A stretch of 64,000 bases of DNA from Ramlibacter pinisoli (GTDB taxonomy: Bacteria > Pseudomonadota > Gammaproteobacteria > Burkholderiales > Burkholderiaceae_C). This document shows positions 46,533 to 55,538 of the stretch, one piece after another. A program made the position numbers and the translations under genes. Numbering within the stretch: position 1 is the stretch's first letter; each line of letters begins with the position of its first letter. Under the pieces are notes generated by a model. That model had not been told where the DNA came from, ran no database searches, and saw only the letters and a program-made list of their open reading frames with translations. The stretch is from contig NZ_WSEL01000009.1 in assembly GCF_009758015.1 (NCBI RefSeq), positions 2,157,501-2,221,500 of the forward strand, written 5' to 3'.

Positions 46533-47789
46533 ATGCGCAGCCGACAACGGGCCCTCGTGGCCGCATTGGCCTGGACCGGCATCGTGGCCGCGGGCCTGGG
46601 AGCCTGCGGGGGCAGCGGCGAAGGCGGCGGCAGCGCCGCCGTGCCGGGCAGCGGCGGGACCGGCAACACGGCCAGCACGCTGAACGGCGCCAGCGCCAGC
46701 ACGACGCTGGGCACCGCCAGTCCGACGACCGGCGCCACGACCGGCACCACCACCCCCACCGTGCTGGGCGACTGCACCATGTTCCCGCCCGAGGCCGTGT
46801 TCAACACCCGCATCGACGATCCGGCCGCCTTCCCGGTGCATGCCAGCAGCGCCGGTTGGGTGGCGGCGGTGGGCAGCGGGACGGCTTTCCACGCCGACTG
46901 GTGGCTGGGCGAGGACCCGAGCCAGCCGACGGCCTACTACGGCATCCCCTGGAACGTGGTCGACGGCAGCGCCGCCACCACCGCCTGGCCGAGCGTGCAG
47001 TACGACTTCACGCCCACCGGGCGCAGCACCGAGGTGGGCTGGCCGCACGAGAGCGACTGCGCCGTGGCTGACGGCAGCGGCTACAACCTGCAGCGCGGCT
47101 GCGGCACCGTGCCGGTGGCGCAGCGCCGCTTCCCGTTTCCGCTCAGCGGGGTGAAGAACGAAGGCGGCACCTGCAACGACCCGGCCACCTGCGGCGACCA
47201 CCACGTGCTGGTGGTCGAGCAAGGCGCCTGCCGGCTCTGGGAGGCGTACCACGCGTACGCTTCGCGCGGCCAGTGGTACGCGCTGTCGACCGCCGCCTGG
47301 GACCTGAAGTCGCTGGCGCTGCGCCCGTCCGGCTGGACCGCGGCCGACGCCGCCGGCCTGCCGATCACGCCCTTCCTGGCCAAGGCGGCCGAAGCCTCCA
47401 GCGGCGAGATCCGCCATGCGCTGCGGGTGACGCTGCGCGACTCGGTGATCGCCAACAGCTTCGTCTGGCCGGCCCGCCATGCCGCCGGCAGCACGGCCGG
47501 CAGCATCCCCTTCGGCGCCCTGCTGCGCCTGAAGTCGGATTTCGTGATCCCGGACACCTGGACCACCCAGGCCAAGGCGATCGCCACCGCCGCCAAGCAG
47601 TACGGCCTGTACGTGGCCGACATCGGGGTGGATTTCTACGTGCAGGGCGAGCCCAGCGCGGCCTGGGACGAGAACACGTTCCGGCAGCTGGGTGCCATCA
47701 GCATGGCGCAGATGGAATTCGTCGACCTGCGCAGCGTGACGGGCAACGCGCGCTTTTCCAGCGACTCGCTGGCGGCGCGCTGGAACTGA
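46533..47789 (+). CDS. Secreted lipoprotein-like hypothetical protein
   Basis: 418 residues. The N-terminus has a lipobox-like GLGACGGSG (Cys ~25), followed by a low-complexity Ser/Thr/Gly linker (~28-78). The rest is a compact domain with several Cys and Trp residues (DCTMFPPEAVFNTRIDDP, DCAVADGSGYNLQRGCGTV, DHHVLVVEQGACRLWEAYH). I do not recognise the family; it looks like an exported enzyme or carbohydrate-associated protein. Confidence 0.65.
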   Translation: MRSRQRALVAALAWTGIVAAGLGACGGSGEGGGSAAVPGSGGTGNTASTLNGASASTTLGTASPTTGATTGTTTPTVLGDCTMFPPEAVFNTRIDDPAAFPVHASSAGWVAAVGSGTAFHADWWLGEDPSQPTAYYGIPWNVVDGSAATTAWPSVQYDFTPTGRSTEVGWPHESDCAVADGSGYNLQRGCGTVPVAQRRFPFPLSGVKNEGGTCNDPATCGDHHVLVVEQGACRLWEAYHAYASRGQWYALSTAAWDLKSLALRPSGWTAADAAGLPITPFLAKAAEASSGEIRHALRVTLRDSVIANSFVWPARHAAGSTAGSIPFGALLRLKSDFVIPDTWTTQAKAIATAAKQYGLYVADIGVDFYVQGEPSAAWDENTFRQLGAISMAQMEFVDLRSVTGNARFSSDSLAARWN

Positions 47790-47855
47790 GAGCCCCGCCC
47801 GCTTGAACGGCAGCCCCGCACGCTGAAATTGGAGCCCGGCAAGCGGGGCGCCGCC

Positions 47856-48284
47856 TCAGGCGGTGATGACGTAGCAGCCCCGGCTGCCCTCGAGCAGGTG
47901 GCTCACCTGCTGCTGGATGGAGCCGAACAGCTGGCTGCCCAGCCCCGGCTGGGCCGAGCCCAGCACGATGCGGTCGCAGCCCAGTTCCTGGGCCGTGCCC
48001 GCGATGGTCTCGGCCCGGCGCCCGCTGCGCACCACGGCCCGGTGCGGCACGCCGGCCGCCTCGAGCAGGGCGCAGGCCGGCGCGAGTTCCTCCAGGCCGG
48101 TCTCGTTCTGCAGGCGCTCGAGCTCGGCCGGCTGGAAGTAGCCGGCGACATGGCCGTTGACCGGCGTCTGGACGCTCAGCAGGTACACCGGCACGCCTTC
48201 GCGGCGGTGGATGCGGATCGCCTCGGCCAGCGCGCGCTGCTGCTGCGCGCTGTTGCCCTCGAGCGGGACGAGCACTTGTCGCAT
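47856..48284 (-). CDS. Universal stress protein (UspA) family
   Basis: 142 residues. MRQVLVPLEGNSAQQQRALAEA opens the fold and GCDRIVLGSAQPGLGSQLFGSIQQQVSHLL contains the ATP-binding GxxGxxxxGS-type motif of USP proteins. It lies 20 bases after terC on the same strand. Likely cytoplasmic stress protein. Confidence 0.8.
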   Translation of the reverse strand: MRQVLVPLEGNSAQQQRALAEAIRIHRREGVPVYLLSVQTPVNGHVAGYFQPAELERLQNETGLEELAPACALLEAAGVPHRAVVRSGRRAETIAGTAQELGCDRIVLGSAQPGLGSQLFGSIQQQVSHLLEGSRGCYVITA

Positions 48285-48304
48285 GGCCGGCCGCCGGTGG
48301 GCCC

Positions 48305-49009
48305 TCAGGCCGCCTTCTCGTCGGCGGGGCCGTTGGAGCCCGCGGCGGCCTTGGCGGCCAGCCACTTGCCCAGTGCAACGACGACGACGGCGCCGATCGC
48401 GGGGGCGACCCAGTGCAGCAGGTGCTGCTGGTCGGTCCAGGCCTTGACCGAGGGATCGGAGATGGCCATCTCGCCGGCCACCCAGCCCAGCAGGCCGGCA
48501 CCGATGGTGATGATGATGGGGAAGCGCTCCATCAGCTTCAGGATCAGCGTGCTGCCGAAGATGATGAGCGGGATGCTGATGACCAGGCCGACGACCAGCA
48601 GCACCACGTCGCCCTTGGCGGCGGCGGCCACACCGATCACGTTGTCCAGGCTCATGACCAGGTCGGCCACGATGATGGTCTTGATGGCGGCGGCCAGGCT
48701 GGAGTTGCCTTCCAGTTCCTCGTCGTCGTCGTCGCCCTTGAGCAGGCCGATGCCGATCCACAGCAGCAGCACCGCGCCGATCAGCTTCAGGTAGGGCAGC
48801 GTGAGCAGGTAGACCGCGAAGAAGGTCAGGATCAGGCGCAGCACGATGGCGCCGACGCTGCCGAAGAGAATCGCCTTCTTCTGCTGGGCCGGCGGCAGCG
48901 AGCGGCTGGCCAGCGCGATGACGACGGCGTTGTCGCCGCTGAGCACGATGTTGATCATGATGATCTGGGCCAGGGCGATCCAGAACGTCGAGGTGGACAG
49001 GAAGTCCAT
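48305..49009 (-). CDS. TerC/YjbE-type membrane protein
   Basis: 234 residues with seven predicted helices. Conserved motifs NIVLSGDNAVVIALA (residues ~20-34) and VADLVMSLDNVIGVA contain the acidic residues that mark the TerC family (LxxDN), a group linked to tellurite resistance and manganese export. ATG 49009 is preceded by GAGGAG. The gene is downstream of a TctE-type sensor gene with 119 bases between, which contain five phased repeats. Confidence 0.88.
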   Translation of the reverse strand: MDFLSTSTFWIALAQIIMINIVLSGDNAVVIALASRSLPPAQQKKAILFGSVGAIVLRLILTFFAVYLLTLPYLKLIGAVLLLWIGIGLLKGDDDDEELEGNSSLAAAIKTIIVADLVMSLDNVIGVAAAAKGDVVLLVVGLVISIPLIIFGSTLILKLMERFPIIITIGAGLLGWVAGEMAISDPSVKAWTDQQHLLHWVAPAIGAVVVVALGKWLAAKAAAGSNGPADEKAA

Positions 49010-49056
49010 GCAGTTGTCTCCTCATGGCGGGGACACCATGCCCCCGGGTGGCCACG

Positions 49057-49062
49057 AGGATA
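49057..49062 (-). promoter_or_regulatory. Candidate -10 element of terC
   Basis: TATCCT on the minus strand, 47 bases before terC ATG and 11 bases downstream of the last CGACA box. The spacing fits promoters activated by OmpR-family regulators, which often replace the -35 element with the last half-site. No T-rich -35 is present. Confidence 0.4.
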
Positions 49063-49072
49063 GGGAGGGCCG

Positions 49073-49123
49073 CTGTCGGCTCCTTGTCGGCCAGCTGTCG
49101 TCTTCTTGTCGCCCAGCTGTCGC
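49073..49123 (-). promoter_or_regulatory. Five phased CGACA boxes upstream of terC
   Basis: TGTCG occurs on the plus strand at 49074, 49085, 49096, 49107 and 49118, that is every 11 bases without exception. Read as CGACA on the terC strand, the boxes are nearly one helical turn apart. Tandem half-sites at 11-bp spacing are typical of OmpR-family response regulator binding. Two such regulators are encoded within 4.4 kb. Confidence 0.75.
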
Positions 49124-49128
49124 CAGGC

Positions 49129-50541
49129 TTACGCGGCGCCCCGGGCGACGGCCTCCGAGGGCGGGAAGTGCACCGTGAAGCGGTTGCCGGTGCCGTCGTG
49201 GTCGTCCTCGACCGTGATGCGGGCGCCGTGCAGTGCCGCGATCTCGCTGACGATGGCCAGCCCCAGCCCGCTGCCGTCGGCCTTGCCGCCCAGCAGGCGG
49301 TGGAAGCGCTCGAACACCCGGGTGCGCTCCTCCGGCGGGATGCTGGGGCCGTCGTCGCTGATCGACAGGATGCGCTCGCCGCCGGCGCTGGCCACCTTGA
49401 CCGTCACCCGGCCGCCCTCATGCGAGTAGCGCACCGCGTTGTCGATCAGGTTGTTGATCAGGTCGCGCAGCCGGTCCGGGTCGGCGTCGATCGACGACGG
49501 CCGGCCCTCGCCCTCGAAGCCCAGGTCGATCGCCCGGCGCAGCGCCTGCGGCGCCCATTCCATGCTGATCTCGAGCGCGAACGCCTCCAGGTCGACCGCC
49601 TGCAGGTTGACCGCGGCGACGGCGCCGGGCTCGTTGCGGGCCAGCGCCAGCAGCTGCTGCACCAGCCGCGACAGGCGCTCGGCGCTGACGTACAGCTGGG
49701 CGAGCGAGTGCCGCACCCGCGCCGGGTCGGGCTCGCCCAGCGCCAGCTCGATCTGCGCCTTCAGCCCTGCCACCGGGGTCTTGAGCTGGTGGGCGGCGTC
49801 GGCGATGAACCGGTTCTGCACGTCCAGCGCGGTCTCCAGGCGCAGCATCAGCGCGTTGACCTCCTCGGCCAGCGGCCGCACCTCCAGCGGCACGTGGGCC
49901 AGGTCGAGCGCGCTCAGGTCCTGGTGCGAGCGCCGCGCCAGCGCCCGGCCGAGGGCCTCCAGCGGCCGCAGCCCGTGGCGCACCGCCCACACCACCGCCA
50001 CGCAGGCCATCGCGATCAGCACCAGCTGCGCGGCCAGCAGGCTGGCGACGATGTCGCGGGTGAGCCGGTTGCGCTTGTTCAGCGTCTCGGCGACCTGCAC
50101 CAGCACCTGGCGCGCCGGCGCGGCCTCGTCGTACGGCAGCCAGGAGGCGACCACGCGCACCGTCTCGCCGTGCAGGTCCTGGGAGGCGAAGCGCGCCGCC
50201 GCGCCGGGCCGGCCGGCCGGCTCCAGCCGCTGCAACGCCGGCTCGCCGCCCAGCACCTGGCCGGCGGAAGTCCAGACCCGGAACGCGAGCCGGTCGTCCT
50301 GGTCGACCAGCAGTGCCTGCGCGGCCGCCGGCGACAGGTCCAGCCGCGGGCCGGACGGCCCCTCGTGCACGTGCAGCGCCACCTCGCGCGCGATCTCGTG
50401 CAGGCCGCGGTCGTAGGCATGGTCGGCCAGCCGCGAGGCCGTCCACCAGCCGATGGCGGTGTCCAGCACCAGCAGCGCCACCAGCGGCGCCAGCAGGCCA
50501 GCCAGCAGCGCGCGCTTCAGGCGCGGCTCACGGCTCCCCAT
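49129..50541 (-). CDS. TctE-type sensor histidine kinase
   Basis: 470 residues. Two N-terminal membrane helices (~12-32, ~175-195) enclose a periplasmic sensor region, followed by HAMP-like linker, H-box FIADAAHQLKTPVAG (His ~272) and ATPase N, G1 and G2 boxes (NLIDNAVRYS, DDGPSIPPEE, GSGLGLAI). Its start overlaps the regulator stop by 14 bases. Presumably senses a tricarboxylate or related ligand and controls the TctBA pair next to it. Confidence 0.88.
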   Translation of the reverse strand: MGSREPRLKRALLAGLLAPLVALLVLDTAIGWWTASRLADHAYDRGLHEIAREVALHVHEGPSGPRLDLSPAAAQALLVDQDDRLAFRVWTSAGQVLGGEPALQRLEPAGRPGAAARFASQDLHGETVRVVASWLPYDEAAPARQVLVQVAETLNKRNRLTRDIVASLLAAQLVLIAMACVAVVWAVRHGLRPLEALGRALARRSHQDLSALDLAHVPLEVRPLAEEVNALMLRLETALDVQNRFIADAAHQLKTPVAGLKAQIELALGEPDPARVRHSLAQLYVSAERLSRLVQQLLALARNEPGAVAAVNLQAVDLEAFALEISMEWAPQALRRAIDLGFEGEGRPSSIDADPDRLRDLINNLIDNAVRYSHEGGRVTVKVASAGGERILSISDDGPSIPPEERTRVFERFHRLLGGKADGSGLGLAIVSEIAALHGARITVEDDHDGTGNRFTVHFPPSEAVARGAA

Positions 50542-51205
50542 GGCTGCGTTCCATCAGGTAGCCCATGCCGCGCACGGTGCGGATCTCGCAGCCGAGCGGC
50601 TCCAGCTTCTTGCGGATGCGGTAGACGTACACCTCGATCGCGTTGAGGCCGACCTCGTCGCCCCAGCCGTACAGGTGGTTGACGATGTTCTCCTTGCTCA
50701 CCACGCGGCCGGCGCGCAGCAGCAGCAGCTCCAGCACCGCCAGCTCGCGCGCCGACAGCTCGATCGGCCGGCCCTCGTGCGAGACCCGGCGGCCGACGGT
50801 GTCGAAGGTCAGCGCGCCGTGGTGCAGCAGCGGCGACACCGCCGCCGCGCCGCGCCGCAGCTGGGCCCGCACCCGGGCCTCCAGCTCGGGCAGGTCGAAC
50901 GGCTTGGTCAGATAGTCGTCGGCACCGGCGTCCAGGCCGGCGACGCGGTCGGCCAGGGCGTCCATCGCCGTCAGGATCAGCACCGGGGTTGTGGCGCGGC
51001 GCGCGCGCAGACGCCGCAGCACCTCCAGGCCCGTCAGGCCGGGCAGGCCGATGTCCAGGATCACCAGATCGTAGGTGGCCGACAGCAGCGAGCGGTCGGC
51101 CTCGTCGCCGCTGGAGGCGATGTCGACCGCATAGGCCGAGCGCGCCAGGGCACGCGACAACGCGTCGGCGAGCACCTTGTCGTCTTCGGCCAGGAGGATG
51201 CGCAT
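50528..51205 (-). CDS. TctD-type OmpR-family response regulator
   Basis: 225 residues. Receiver domain with phosphoacceptor in VILDIGLPG, the T of LTAMD and Lys in TKPFD; winged-helix C-terminus (SARELAVLELLLLRAGRVVSKENIVNHLYGWGDE). ATG 51205 begins MRILLAEDD. Located directly after tctA, as in the tctD-tctE neighbours of tricarboxylate transporters. Candidate binder of the CGACA boxes, though unproven. Confidence 0.9.
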   Translation of the reverse strand: MRILLAEDDKVLADALSRALARSAYAVDIASSGDEADRSLLSATYDLVILDIGLPGLTGLEVLRRLRARRATTPVLILTAMDALADRVAGLDAGADDYLTKPFDLPELEARVRAQLRRGAAAVSPLLHHGALTFDTVGRRVSHEGRPIELSARELAVLELLLLRAGRVVSKENIVNHLYGWGDEVGLNAIEVYVYRIRKKLEPLGCEIRTVRGMGYLMERSHGEP

Positions 51206-51286
51206 GGGCGGCGGTGGTGGAAGCGCGCCCCCGAAAAGCAAATGGCGGGCACGCGGCCCGCCATTGTGCTGCAGGCCTCGCGGCCG

Positions 51287-52798
51287 TCACTCTTCGACGA
51301 AGGCTTCCTCGCGCTTGGCCTTGATCGAGGGCAGCGCCACGACCACCACCAGCAGCAGGGCGGCGGCCAGCAGACCGGCCGACAGCGGCCGGGTGACCAG
51401 CACGCTCCAGTCGCCGCGCGACAGCAGCAGGGCCCGGCGCAGGTTCTCTTCCATCATCGGGCCCAGGATGAACCCGAGCAGCAGCGGCGCCGGTTCACAG
51501 CCGAGCTTGATGAACGAGTAGCCGATGACGCCGAAGATGGCGACCATCCAGATGTCGAACACGTTGTTGTTGGTCGAGTACACGCCGATCGCGCAGAACA
51601 GCACGATGGACGGGAACAGCCAGCGGTAGGGCACGGTCAGCAGCTTGATCCACATGCCGATCAGCGGCAGGTTCAGGATCACCAGCATCGCGTTGCCGAT
51701 CCACATCGAGGCGATCAGGCCCCAGAACAGCTGCGGGTTGCTGGTCATCACCTGCGGGCCCGGCTGGATGTTGTGGATGGTCATGGCACCGACCATCAGC
51801 GCCATCACGGCGTTGGGCGGGATGCCCAGCGTCAGCAGCGGGATGAAGGAGGTCTGCGCGCCGGCGTTGTTGGCCGACTCGGGCGCCGCGACGCCGCGGA
51901 TGTTGCCCTTGCCGAACGGCACTTCGCCCGGACGCAGCTTGGTCTTCTTCTCGACCGTGTAGGCGGCGAAGGCAGCCAGCAGCGCACCGCCGCCGGGCAG
52001 GATGCCCAGCACCGAGCCCAGGGCCGTGCCGCGCAGCACGGCCGGGATCATGTTGCGGAAGTCTTCCTTGGTCGGGAACAGGCCCGTGACCTTGGCGGTG
52101 AACACCTCGCGGTGCTCGGACGAGTGCGACAGGTTCTGGATGATCTCGCCGTAACCGAACACGCCCATGGCAATGGTGATGAAGCCGATGCCGTCGGTCA
52201 GTTCCGGGATGTCGAACGAGAAGCGCGCCACGCCGGAGTTGACGTCGGTGCCCACCAGGCCGAGCAGCAGGCCCAGCACGATCATCGCGACCGCCTTGAC
52301 CAGCGAGCCGGAGGCCAGCACCACGGCGCCGATCAGGCCCAGGATCATCAGCGAGAAGTATTCGGCCGGGCCGAACTTGAACGCCACCTCGGTCAGCGGC
52401 GCGGCGAAGGCCGCCAGGATCAGCGTGCCGACGCAGCCGGCGAAGAACGAGCCCAGGCCGGCGGCCGCGAGGGCCGGGCCGGCCCGCCCCCTGCGCGCCA
52501 TCTGGTAGCCGTCGATCACGGTCACCACCGAGGACGATTCGCCCGGCAGGTTGACCAGGATGGCGGTGGTGGAGCCGCCGTACTGGGCGCCGTAGTAGAT
52601 GCCGCCCAGCATGATCAGCGCCGAGACCGGCGGCAGCGCGTAGGTGGCCGGCAGCAGCATCGCGATGGTGGCCACCGGGCCGATGCCGGGCAGCACGCCG
52701 ATCAGCGTGCCCAGCAGGCAGCCGATGAAGGCGTACAGCAGGTTGATCGGCGTGAAGGCCACGCCGAAGCCGATCGCCAGGTTGGAAATCAGGTCCAT
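51287..52798 (-). CDS. tctA: TctA-type tripartite tricarboxylate transporter membrane protein
   Basis: 503 residues, large membrane subunit with about 10-12 helices. Conserved pattern LGTLIGVLPGIGPVATIAMLLP at ~35-56, typical of TctA, and YGGSTTAILVNLPGESSSVVT at ~72-93. It pairs with TctB and a periplasmic receptor to move carboxylates with a cation gradient. The tctC receptor is absent in this cluster. Confidence 0.92.
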   Translation of the reverse strand: MDLISNLAIGFGVAFTPINLLYAFIGCLLGTLIGVLPGIGPVATIAMLLPATYALPPVSALIMLGGIYYGAQYGGSTTAILVNLPGESSSVVTVIDGYQMARRGRAGPALAAAGLGSFFAGCVGTLILAAFAAPLTEVAFKFGPAEYFSLMILGLIGAVVLASGSLVKAVAMIVLGLLLGLVGTDVNSGVARFSFDIPELTDGIGFITIAMGVFGYGEIIQNLSHSSEHREVFTAKVTGLFPTKEDFRNMIPAVLRGTALGSVLGILPGGGALLAAFAAYTVEKKTKLRPGEVPFGKGNIRGVAAPESANNAGAQTSFIPLLTLGIPPNAVMALMVGAMTIHNIQPGPQVMTSNPQLFWGLIASMWIGNAMLVILNLPLIGMWIKLLTVPYRWLFPSIVLFCAIGVYSTNNNVFDIWMVAIFGVIGYSFIKLGCEPAPLLLGFILGPMMEENLRRALLLSRGDWSVLVTRPLSAGLLAAALLLVVVVALPSIKAKREEAFVEE

Positions 52799-52817
52799 GT
52801 CGTTCGTCTCTCTGGGG

Positions 52818-53306
52818 TCAGCCCGCGATGAAGGAGGGCCACACGGGGAATTGCAGCTTGAGCAGCAGGACGAAGGCGCAGTAGCTGCCGATCGCCAGCA
52901 CGGTGGCCAGGATCGCGACTTCCTTGGCCTTGAACTCGTCGCCGGCCAGGGCGGCCACGAAGGTCAGGCCGTAGATGCCGATGATCAGGCCCATGGGCGG
53001 GATGCCCAGCTTGGGGACGCCGCCCAGCAGCAGGCCGAACAGGATGTTGGCGCCGATGATGAAGCCCAGCGGTCGCCAGGCCCAGGAGCCGATCTTCTCG
53101 CCGTCCTCGGTCTCGACCACCAGCGATTCAAAGATGATGAAGGCCCCCAGAATCGCCAGCACGATGCCCAGCATCAGCGGGAAATAGCCCGGGCCCATCC
53201 GGGCGCCGTTGCCGACGGTATAGGTGCTGGCGCCGAATCCGAAGGCGGCGCCCACGATGGTGAACATCAACCCCGCGAAGAAGTCTTTCTGGCTCTTGAT
53301 CCTCAT
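52818..53306 (-). CDS. tctB: TctB-type small membrane protein
   Basis: 162 residues with about four helices (FFAGLMFTIVGAAFGFGAS, PLMLGIVLAILGAFIIFESL, and more). The fold and position just before tctA mark the small TctB subunit. ATG 53306 follows GAGGA by 5 bases; an ATG at 53324 is in frame but less convincing. Divergent from the second two-component system. Confidence 0.88.
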   Translation of the reverse strand: MRIKSQKDFFAGLMFTIVGAAFGFGASTYTVGNGARMGPGYFPLMLGIVLAILGAFIIFESLVVETEDGEKIGSWAWRPLGFIIGANILFGLLLGGVPKLGIPPMGLIIGIYGLTFVAALAGDEFKAKEVAILATVLAIGSYCAFVLLLKLQFPVWPSFIAG

Positions 53307-53450
53307 GCTGTTCCTCAGGTCCATGCAAGGCCCCTGTGGGAAGCGGGCCCGGACCGGGGATTACCGCCGCGCGCCCCTGACCGGGGGCTGACCAGTCGCG
53401 TTGGGAAAAGTGCGTAGCATCGCCCCCAACAACGGAGCTACACCTCTGGC

Positions 53451-54140
53451 ATGCGGATCCTGCTGATCGAAGACGACGTCGTGCTGCGCGACGTGATGGT
53501 GCGCAGCCTGCGCGACGCCGGCCATCGCGTCGACATCGCCGGCACCCTGGAGGAAGCCGACCAGCTGTGGCAGATGGCGGGCTTCGACGCCGTCCTGCTC
53601 GACCTGAACCTGCCGCACAGCGTGCACCCGCGCAGCGGGCTGGGCAGTGGCCTGACGGCGCTGAAGGCGGCGCGCGCGCGCGGCGACCGCACGCCGGTGC
53701 TGGTGCTCACGGCGCGCAACCGCACCGACGAGCGCATTGCCGGGCTGAACGCGGGCGCCGACGACTACCTGGGCAAGCCGTTCGACCTGGCCGAGGTCGA
53801 GGCTCGGCTGCGCGCCGTGGTGCGGCGCACGATGGGCACCCAGGACCAGGTGCAGGTCGGCGGGCTCTCGCTGGACCGCCAGAACCGCCGCTTCGGCATC
53901 CACGGCCAGCCGCTGGAGCTGCCGGCGCGCGAGTTCGAGGTGCTGTGGGAGCTCATGACGCCGGCCGGGCGGGTGGTGAGCAAGCGCGAGATGGCCGAGA
54001 AGCTGTCCGACCTCGAGGACTACCTGGGCGACAACGCGCTCGAGGCCTTCATCTCGCGCCTGCGCAAGAAGCTGGCCGGCAGCGGCGTGCGCATCCGCAC
54101 CCTGCGCGGGCTGGGCTACCTGCTCGAGGCCGAGCATTGA
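53451..54140 (+). CDS. TctD-type OmpR-family response regulator with loop insertion
   Basis: 229 residues. MRILLIEDD start, phosphoacceptor Asp in LLDLNLP, and GKPFD Lys; the winged helix ends YLGDNALEAFISRLRKKLAG... An insertion (HSVHPRSGLGS) follows the phosphoacceptor loop where most relatives have 3-4 residues. Its start is 144 bases from divergent tctB, so it could control tctBA. The stop overlaps the kinase start. Confidence 0.87.
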   Translation: MRILLIEDDVVLRDVMVRSLRDAGHRVDIAGTLEEADQLWQMAGFDAVLLDLNLPHSVHPRSGLGSGLTALKAARARGDRTPVLVLTARNRTDERIAGLNAGADDYLGKPFDLAEVEARLRAVVRRTMGTQDQVQVGGLSLDRQNRRFGIHGQPLELPAREFEVLWELMTPAGRVVSKREMAEKLSDLEDYLGDNALEAFISRLRKKLAGSGVRIRTLRGLGYLLEAEH

Positions 54141-55534
54141 GGCCCGCCCGGCCGCCCTCGCTCTCCTCCCGCCTGCTGCGCCACGTGCTGGTGCCGCTGG
54201 CGCTGACCTGGCTGGCCGGCACCGCGGTGTCGGCCGGCATCGCCTACTACTTCACCCAGAAGGCGTTCGACCGCTCGCTGCTCGACGATGCCGCCCTGCT
54301 GGCCACCAACGTCCAGCTGCAAAGCGGCGAGCTGGAACTCACGCTGACCACGCGCGAAGTCAACCGGGTCCTGTTCGACCAGGTCGAGACCATGTACTTC
54401 AGCGTCATCCGGCCCGATGGCCGCGTCGTCGCCGGCGTGCAGGACCTGCGGCTGGCGCCCGCGCCGGCACCCGCCCTGCACCGCTTCGAGGACCTCGAGC
54501 TGCGCGGCCAGAGCCTGCGCGCCGTGACCCTGCACCGCACCGAGCCGCTGCCGTTCGACGTCGTAGTGGCCGAGACCACGCTCGGCCGCAATGTCGTGCT
54601 GCAACGGCTGGCCTGGTTCTCGCTGCTGCCCCAGGGCCTGCTGCTGGGCGTGCTGGCCCTGTGGCTGCGCCGCGCCATCCGCGACGACCTGCAGCCGCTG
54701 GCCCAGCTGCAGGAGGCGCTCGGGCGGCGCAGTGCCAACGACCTGGCGCCCATCCACGTCGATGCGCGCACGCTGGACGTGGCCACGCTGTCGGCCGCGC
54801 TCAACGCGCTGTTCGCGCGGCTCGAGCGCAGCGTGCGGGCCCAGCGCGAATTCGCCGGCAACGTCGCCCACGAGCTGCGCACGCCGCTGGCCGGCATCCG
54901 GGCGCTGGCCGACTACGGGCTGTCGCAGGATGAGCCGGCAGCCTGGCGCGAGCAGCTGGCGCGCATCGCGGCCAGCCAGGCGCGCGCCAGCCGGCTGGTG
55001 GACCAGCTGCTCGACCTGGCGCTGGCGCTGGAGGCCGAGGCCGGCCTGACGCTGGAGCCGGTGGAGCTCGACCAGCTGGTGCGCGACGCGGTGCTGCGCT
55101 TCCTGCCGCGCGCCGACGCGGCCGGCGTGGACCTGGGCGCGCTGGGCATCGATGCGCCCTGCCGCGTCCGCGCCGACGCCACCCTGGTCGACGGCATCCT
55201 CACCAACCTGCTGGACAACGCGCTGCGCTACGGTGCCGCCACCGACGGCCAGCCCTCCACGGTCACGGTCTCGATCGAGCGCCAGGGCGAGCAGGTGGTG
55301 CTGGCGGTGCAGGACAACGGGCCGGGGCTGCCGGAGGATCTGCAGGCGCAGCTGGTGCAGCGCGGGGCGCAGGGCGAGATCGGCCAGCTGCTGGGCCAGG
55401 GCGCCGGCATCGGCCTGGCGCTGGTGTCGCAGTACGCGACGCTGATGAATGCCGGGATGGCGCTGGGCAGCGGCCCCGGCGGCCAGGGCTGGCAGTGCCA
55501 GATCCGCTTCCGGGCCTGGAGCCCGTCCACCTGA
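54137..55534 (+). CDS. Sensor histidine kinase
   Basis: 465 residues from TTG 54137, which overlaps the regulator stop; no better ATG exists nearby. Two N-terminal membrane helices bracket a periplasmic domain of about 120 residues; H-box FAGNVAHELRTPLAG at ~245, N-box TNLLDNALRYG, and G-boxes (DNGPGLPEDL, GAGIGLAL). TctE/QseC-like. Partner of the regulator just upstream. Confidence 0.85.
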   Translation: MRPARPPSLSSRLLRHVLVPLALTWLAGTAVSAGIAYYFTQKAFDRSLLDDAALLATNVQLQSGELELTLTTREVNRVLFDQVETMYFSVIRPDGRVVAGVQDLRLAPAPAPALHRFEDLELRGQSLRAVTLHRTEPLPFDVVVAETTLGRNVVLQRLAWFSLLPQGLLLGVLALWLRRAIRDDLQPLAQLQEALGRRSANDLAPIHVDARTLDVATLSAALNALFARLERSVRAQREFAGNVAHELRTPLAGIRALADYGLSQDEPAAWREQLARIAASQARASRLVDQLLDLALALEAEAGLTLEPVELDQLVRDAVLRFLPRADAAGVDLGALGIDAPCRVRADATLVDGILTNLLDNALRYGAATDGQPSTVTVSIERQGEQVVLAVQDNGPGLPEDLQAQLVQRGAQGEIGQLLGQGAGIGLALVSQYATLMNAGMALGSGPGGQGWQCQIRFRAWSPST

Positions 55535-55538
55535 CGGC

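Noticed and set aside
49073-49123. CRISPR or IS end for the TGTCG repeats
   Set aside because: Only five bases repeat, at helical-turn spacing and without spacers or terminal inverted repeats; fits a protein binding array.
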